Assembly: GCF_018687715.1 (NCBI RefSeq)
Contig: NC_056765.1
Coordinates: 5,878,501-5,942,500, forward strand
Origin: Carya illinoinensis
Lineage: Eukaryota; Streptophyta; Magnoliopsida; Fagales; Juglandaceae
Direction of reading: 5' to 3'
DNA length: 64,000 nucleotides
Below the pieces are notes generated by a model, which had not been told where the DNA came from, did not search any database, and worked only from the letters and a program-made list of their open reading frames with translations. Made by a program: the position numbers and the translations under genes. Below, piece after piece: positions 59,601 to 64,000 of the stretch (the stretch's first letter is position 1; every line of letters begins with the position of its first letter).

Positions 59601-59685
59601 TTTTTACATATATAAATCAGGAATATAAAAATATATTGAAAAACTTACTTGAAGTAGAGGACTACTAGCTTCAAAATCGTCAGAA

Positions 59686-59702
59686 CTTTCGTGCTGATAA
59701 CG
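59686..59702 (-). promoter_or_regulatory. primer binding site of Ivana-like element
   Basis: CGTTATCAGCACGAAAG on the minus strand directly follows the 5' LTR (59,703-60,015). It differs from the initiator-Met type site of copia element 3, so a different tRNA primer is expected. Confidence 0.7.
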
Positions 59703-60015
59703 TGTTATAAAACTTTCTTAAAGGAGAGAAAGATAAAGAGATAGAGTTCAGAGAAGTTATGAAACTTATGAATTTCTTAAAGAATTCAACGATATATATA
59801 GGCGTACAAAGGGAACTATGCTAGCTTACTATGCTGGCACTATGCTAGCACTATGCACTATGCATATGTCGGCCATTCACTATGTCAGTACTATGCTGGC
59901 ACTATGCACTGTGCATATGTCGATCATTCACTATGCTAGTACTATGCTAGCACTATACACTATGCATTTGACGACTAGATAAATGTGGTCATACAATTCA
60001 AGATAGTTTATAACA
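59703..60015 (-). repeat. 5' LTR of Ivana-like element
   Basis: 313 bp, same ends as the copy at 54,569 (TGTTATAAAAC / TTATAACA), lacking one 11-bp ATGCTAGCACT unit of the tandem block. GATTA follows at 60,016-60,020. Confidence 0.95.
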
Positions 60016-60359
60016 GATTAATAATGAAATTCAAGATTATTTTATGAAGCCCACCAAAAAAACTACAAAATTCGAAATTATGAAGATTTTTCCAAAAAGT
60101 AGAAATCCGAATGATTGAATGAAAATTAATTATGTACGTACATAAGCAAGAAGCTTGCTAAAACTTTAGCCAATATCGAAATTAAATCAGAATCACGTCC
60201 AAATCTTGAAATGAAATATTTCCTAAAAAGACAAAAGTGAAAAGATTTGGAAAAAAACAATTGATATAGCTCCAATCTAAGGAATATTAAGTTTTTCTAG
60301 TCATATTTGTACAAATTCGCCTAGTTTGGCGCAATCAATATGTTCTATTCACGATTATA

Positions 60360-60910
60360 ACTAGTGAGACTAAAGAGGGATTTCAATGGGTATGACTTTA
60401 TTACCTTTGCATTGGATGTTGCCAAATGAAAGCAAGGTATTAGAGTTGATTCTCACAACTTTTGGAAGTAAGCAAATAAAAGCAAAGTATAATAGAGTTG
60501 GCTCCCACAACTTTTGGGAGTCGGAAAATGAAAGAAAGGTACCATTTGATTAGCATAATTTTGATGATTCTCCCGATGCACTAGATAGATTGTGATAAGA
60601 ACTGAAGCCACAAAAAATATTGTGTTAAATAATTATTACGAATAAAATTTAGGGGTAAGTAAAATTATATATATATATATATTGATATTCATGAGTAGAA
60701 TACAAAAAATTCAGCTAATTTTTAACTAATACATGTATAAAATTAAGTTTATATATTTAAAAACCAATAATAAATACTGAAAAGTCTATGCACAAATTGT
60801 GGATAGAATGAGTTAGTAACAAATAATAAATACTTAATATTTCTTTTTGTGAGCTAAATGTGTTGGGAAACTTTAAAGAATATACTTTTTTTTTTTCTCT
60901 AAAGATTTTC
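60360..60910. repeat. duplicated non-coding module (copy C, most complete)
   Basis: In order: GAGACTAAAGAGGGATTTCA, TTTATTACCTTTGC, AAATGAAAGCAAGGTATT, TTGATTCTCACAACTTTTGG, AAATAAAAGCAAAGTA, CCCACAACTTTTGGGAGTCG. The tail block follows (TGTATAAAATTAAG, AATAAATACTGAAAAGTCTA, TGTTGGGAAACTTTAAAG). It shows that the two module parts seen separately elsewhere belong together. Confidence 0.65.
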
Positions 60911-61997
60911 CTCAGAAATCAAAAGTTTTAATTATTAAAAAATAAAAAATTTTATTCTCAAATCGATATATAGATTTGAAGTATTTATATGGAATAATTT
61001 GATTTGAAGATCAATTTTAAAATTTAAATCTTATAAATCAAATCTTATTATTTAAGTCATGATATAGCTATATAATGTGCTCTACATGTCAGCTTCAAAT
61101 TAGAACAACTTTTAACAAATTAAAAATGATTTGTCAATAATAGTAAAAGGGTATTGATAAAATATTAAATAGTAATAAATAATAATAAATAATAAATAAT
61201 AAATTATTAAATAATAATAGAGTGATCTCCATACTCAAAAGATAGTCTTAGAGCATCCCCATTCGGTACCGCAAAGGGTACCTATCCCCATAATTTGATA
61301 GAAATTTTAGGGTTTTACTTAAAATGATGTCTACATCCGGATCTCTATTTTGGAGAAAGTATTTGTGAAATGTACAGTGATTCCCCATATTGCTTTTTAT
61401 TAATATTTTATTCTAATTATTTACACTTTCTATTATATTTCTCTACTTCTAATCATCTACACTTTCTATTATATTCATATTTATTATAGTTTTAAATAAT
61501 AATTGTAAAAATAATTTAAATAATTACGAAAATATAAAAAAAATTAATTATAAAAATATTATCATACCCACAAAAAATAATTTAAATTTTTGTTTAAAAT
61601 ATTCACTAGAGTAATAATTCAAAAAATAAGAAAAAATATTGAGTAATTAAATTTGTAAATAGAAGTGAAAGAAAAAAGTAATAAAAAAAGAATAGAAAAA
61701 TATTATTTAATAGAATAGAGATAGAGATAGAGAATGAGATGTATGAGGTTTTTAAAAGATGAATAAAATTTAAGAAAAAATTTAAATAAAAATAATTTTA
61801 AATTAAATTATAAAAATGGAGATGAAAAATCAGATATGAATGCTCTTAATCAAGTTGCCAACATTTCGATATGGATTGTTGTATGGGAATAAAGAGTAAT
61901 TCGAAATAGTACTGTCGCTTAATTTATTCCATTTATTCCTTCCTTTTTACTCTTTTTACTTTTTTTTTCTTTTTTTTTTCTTTTTTTGAAATTATTA
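60911..61997. other. unassigned AT-rich stretch
   Basis: Very AT-rich DNA with simple AATAATAAATA runs near 61,160-61,215 and a T-rich run near 61,940-61,990. No gene or element recognised. Confidence 0.4.
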
Positions 61998-62219
61998 TGT
62001 CGTCGAATGAAATCAATGTATCAGAAATTTGGTTCGTACAACTTTTGGATGTCGGCAATTGAAGGTGCGGTATATATTCGTACATCTGGATCACATAGCT
62101 AGTTTTCTCTCTCTTTGCACGTCTCCCTTCATCCTCAAAAAAAACTTTTTGCTAAAACTAAATTTAGATCAAGAAAATTCAAATCAAAATAAATAATTTG
62201 TCAATTGCATGAGTTTTTT
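61998..62219. repeat. duplicated non-coding module (copy E)
   Basis: GTCGAATGAAATCAATGTAT, CAACTTTTGGATGTCGGCAA, TTGAAGGTGCGGTATATATT, CGTCTCCCTTCATCCTC and TCAATTGCATGAGTTTTTT. Similarity to copy D stops exactly where the next LTR begins, which helps fix that LTR's boundary. Confidence 0.65.
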
Positions 62220-62784
62220 GTTGATAGAAAAACCAGAAACACATGCTAAAGAAAAGAATCTTAATAAACAAGAGGATTAAAAAATATAGAAATCATACCT
62301 GCAAAAGCCATCTGCAGAGATCAAATTGAAATCCCACTGGTAAATATTAGTGGCCAACTCTTCCCCTCCTTCTCCTCACAAAAATTAGCTATCAATGGGA
62401 CAAGCTGATAAATTCAATACGTATATAGAGAAGAGAGGGGACCTAGCCATATATATAGAAGTCTTATGTGGAGTCCTCCCATTAAAAACTCCAAAACCTA
62501 ATGAGTCTAGAAAAACAGAATAAGACTCTTTTAACTTCTAGGCCTACATAGAATTAACCACAATTTAAATAAGATATAATCCTATTTTACTAAGGTGCAA
62601 TGAACCCCAAAATGATCACTTAACTTATTGGGTTCAACCAAAGTACCATTATGAGCTATTTATATCTAACACGTTTTATAAAGCAGCAATCAATAGCAAC
62701 CCACATTTAAAATGTTAAAGCAGCAGCCCACATTTTATCAAAATGTTAAAGCAGCAGCCCACATTTTTTTAAAATATTCTAACA
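62220..62784 (-). repeat. 3' LTR of copia element 5
   Basis: 565 bp from TGTTGATAGAAAAACC to AATATTCTAACA (plus-strand view). The right boundary is fixed by the polypurine tract at 62,785-62,796, the left one by loss of similarity to module copy D and the TG/CA rule. Inside is a repeated AAGCAGCAGCCCACATTT motif near 62,710-62,765. The TSD cannot be checked. Confidence 0.75.
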
Positions 62785-63346
62785 TTCTCCCACTTAGGCA
62801 ATTTTGATTGCTGTAAAATAAAACTTGTTTTGAAAAAGACTCACGGGTTAGACAACATAGGTGGCCACATAAAATAGCTCAAATGACAGCACCTTAGAAA
62901 ACACGATCCGGTCCAACAAGAATATTAACATCGAACATGGAAGTCGTTACATCACTTAAAAGATGTAAGACCACTCCACAGTTACAAATGCTAATATCCC
63001 CATCGACATGGATCCCCATCCTCCGACCAAATGTGGTAGTATGTAGTATGATCTTAGCACCAATGTGATCAAAAGCTGTGCTAATTCATATCAGTCCTCA
63101 TAATGCTTCAAAATGAAGTCACATGTCTCTAAAAGAGACTCATCTTATGTCTTTATCCATAGTATCTCGAGATTTCAATAATATCATAATAAAAGACATA
63201 AACTAGATGCATGCTCAAAACATAGTTTATGGATATGGGAGATATATATTATTATTGAAAGAAGTTGTACCCAAATAACATATGGGTTGCGTACCCTGTA
63301 AAGGGATCAAGCCAAAACGTAGTTCTTTTTACATAAGTAACTCCCA

Positions 63347-64000
63347 CTAACCAAAAACATCAAATGTTTCCACAATACTCATATTAGTAACATGTGTTTT
63401 AAAAACTTTAGGAGCAAGTCCCTTAGTCAAAGGATCTGCAAACATCGCCTCTGTATTTATATGCTCTATCTTTGTCTGTCCTTCCTTAATTCTGTCTCTG
63501 ACCACCAAATACTTGATGTCAATGTGCTTGGACCCACTAGAGCTCTTATTATTCTTTGAGAAGAACACTGCTGCACTGTTATCACAATAAATAGTAATAG
63601 GCTTTGAGATGGAATCAACAACATTCAGTCCAGAAATAAAATTTCTTAACCAAACAGCTTGGATAGTAGCTCCATAACATGCTACAAATTCAGCTTGCAT
63701 AGTAGAAGACGCCACCAAAGTTTGCTTAACACTTTTCCAAGAAATAGCACCTCCAGCTAACATAAAAACATAACCAGAGGTTGATTTCAAATCATCTTGA
63801 CATCCAGCAAAATCAGAATCTGAGTAGCCTACCACCTCAAGGTGATTTGAACGCTGGAAAGTGAGCATATAACATTCAGTCTTCTTCAAGTATCTCATAA
63901 CTTTCTTAGCTGCTTTCCAATGCTCTTGCCCTGGATTTGATTGAAACCTGCTAAGAACACTGACTGCATAGGCAATATCTGGTCTAGTGCAAACTTGAGC
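63347..64000 (-). CDS. copia RNase H, C-terminal part of polyprotein, partial
   Basis: The minus-strand frame is open from the window edge to the stop at 63,347. It begins CTRPDIAYAVSVLSRFQSNP, GQEHWKAAKKVMRYLKKTE, then YSDSDFAGCQDDLKSTSGYV, ISWKSVKQTLVASSTMQAEF, TIYCDNSAAVFFSKNN, GSKHIDIKYLVVRDRIKEGQ and ADPLTKGL. The RNase H catalytic Asp (SDSDFAG), Glu (QAEF) and Asp (CDNS) are present. No stop interrupts the visible 218 codons, so the element may be young. RT and integrase are outside. Confidence 0.88.
   Translation of the reverse strand, partial: AQVCTRPDIAYAVSVLSRFQSNPGQEHWKAAKKVMRYLKKTECYMLTFQRSNHLEVVGYSDSDFAGCQDDLKSTSGYVFMLAGGAISWKSVKQTLVASSTMQAEFVACYGATIQAVWLRNFISGLNVVDSISKPITIYCDNSAAVFFSKNNKSSSGSKHIDIKYLVVRDRIKEGQTKIEHINTEAMFADPLTKGLAPKVFKTHVTNMSIVETFDVFG

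Larger units (their letters stand above)
54569..60015 (-). mobile_element. Ivana-like Ty1/copia element, degenerate, TSD GATTA
   Basis: This 5,447-bp element lies on the minus strand between LTRs of 324 and 313 bp and is flanked by GATTA (54,564-54,568 and 60,016-60,020). The primer site next to the right LTR reads CGTTATCAGCACGAAAG on the minus strand, the polypurine tract is CCAAAGGAGAAG, and gag is intact. The pol is badly decayed: parts of the integrase-RT linker, RT and the RNase H tail remain. The RT remnant (MKIPEG, YSIKFQRSLYDLKQS, YIYDLNVI) resembles the Ivana/Oryco lineage. An unrelated ORF with its own TATA box runs on the opposite strand. Confidence 0.92.
62220..64000 (-). mobile_element. 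Ty1/copia element (element 5), 3' part, runs off the window
   Basis: Minus-strand copia whose 3' LTR is at 62,220-62,784, with a polypurine tract (AAGTGGGAGAA, minus strand) next to it, then a 560-bp 3' untranslated stretch and RNase H. RT and everything upstream lie beyond base 64,000. Confidence 0.88.

Overview
The window is AT-rich nuclear DNA of a flowering plant. It holds intron-containing plant genes and gene fragments and dense layers of plant transposable elements (Ty1/copia, L1-type LINEs with DUF4283 and RNase H domains, CACTA, hAT, Mutator-like and PIF/Harbinger MITEs, solo LTRs). No rRNA, tRNA, CRISPR or bacterial-type gene was seen. Families and style suggest a woody eudicot. A Fagales/Juglandaceae-like genome is only a guess from the look of the MITEs.

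Layout. 1-14,840 is a nested retroelement cluster. A copia element (1-2,972, cut by the window edge) sits in a minus-strand LINE fragment (2,973-4,180). That fragment abuts a minus-strand copia (4,180-6,377 and 11,554-12,020), which was split by a nearly complete younger copia (6,378-11,553, TSD TTTTT). Next comes the 5' half of a minus-strand LINE (12,021-14,760), possibly the other part of the first LINE fragment. 15,478-27,939 is a plus-strand LINE split by an 8.95-kb CACTA transposon (15,657-24,610). The CACTA carries a relic of its own transposase-associated domain plus fragments of two unrelated host genes: a cyclopropane-fatty-acid synthase exon and a GUB_WAK/LRK10L receptor-kinase ectodomain.

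28,051-30,174 (minus) is the best host gene: the 5' part of an ITN1/ACD6-type ankyrin-repeat gene with four exons, all joined in phase 1. Its remaining exons are not seen. The LINE+CACTA block lies in or just beyond its next intron.

30-42 kb is mostly non-coding, with MITE relics, a 1.34-kb solo LTR (37,298-38,637, TSD AATTT), several copies of a degenerate duplicated non-coding module, and a pseudogene fragment of a WEB-family coiled-coil protein (about 41,130-41,690). 42.1-48.3 kb is a full-length but mutated LINE interrupted by a 727-bp hAT-type MITE with a perfect 8-bp TSD. 51,020-53,619 is a PIF/Harbinger MITE split by a 2.2-kb solo LTR (TSD TAAGT). 54,569-60,015 is a minus-strand Ivana-like copia (TSD GATTA) with intact gag, ruined pol, and an opposite-strand 141-codon coiled-coil ORF with its own TATA box. 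From 62,220 a further minus-strand copia begins and runs off the window.

Very little here is functional host gene content. The interest lies in the nesting order, the gene capture by the CACTA, the antisense ORF of the Ivana-like element, and the clean target-site duplications that let each insertion be ordered.
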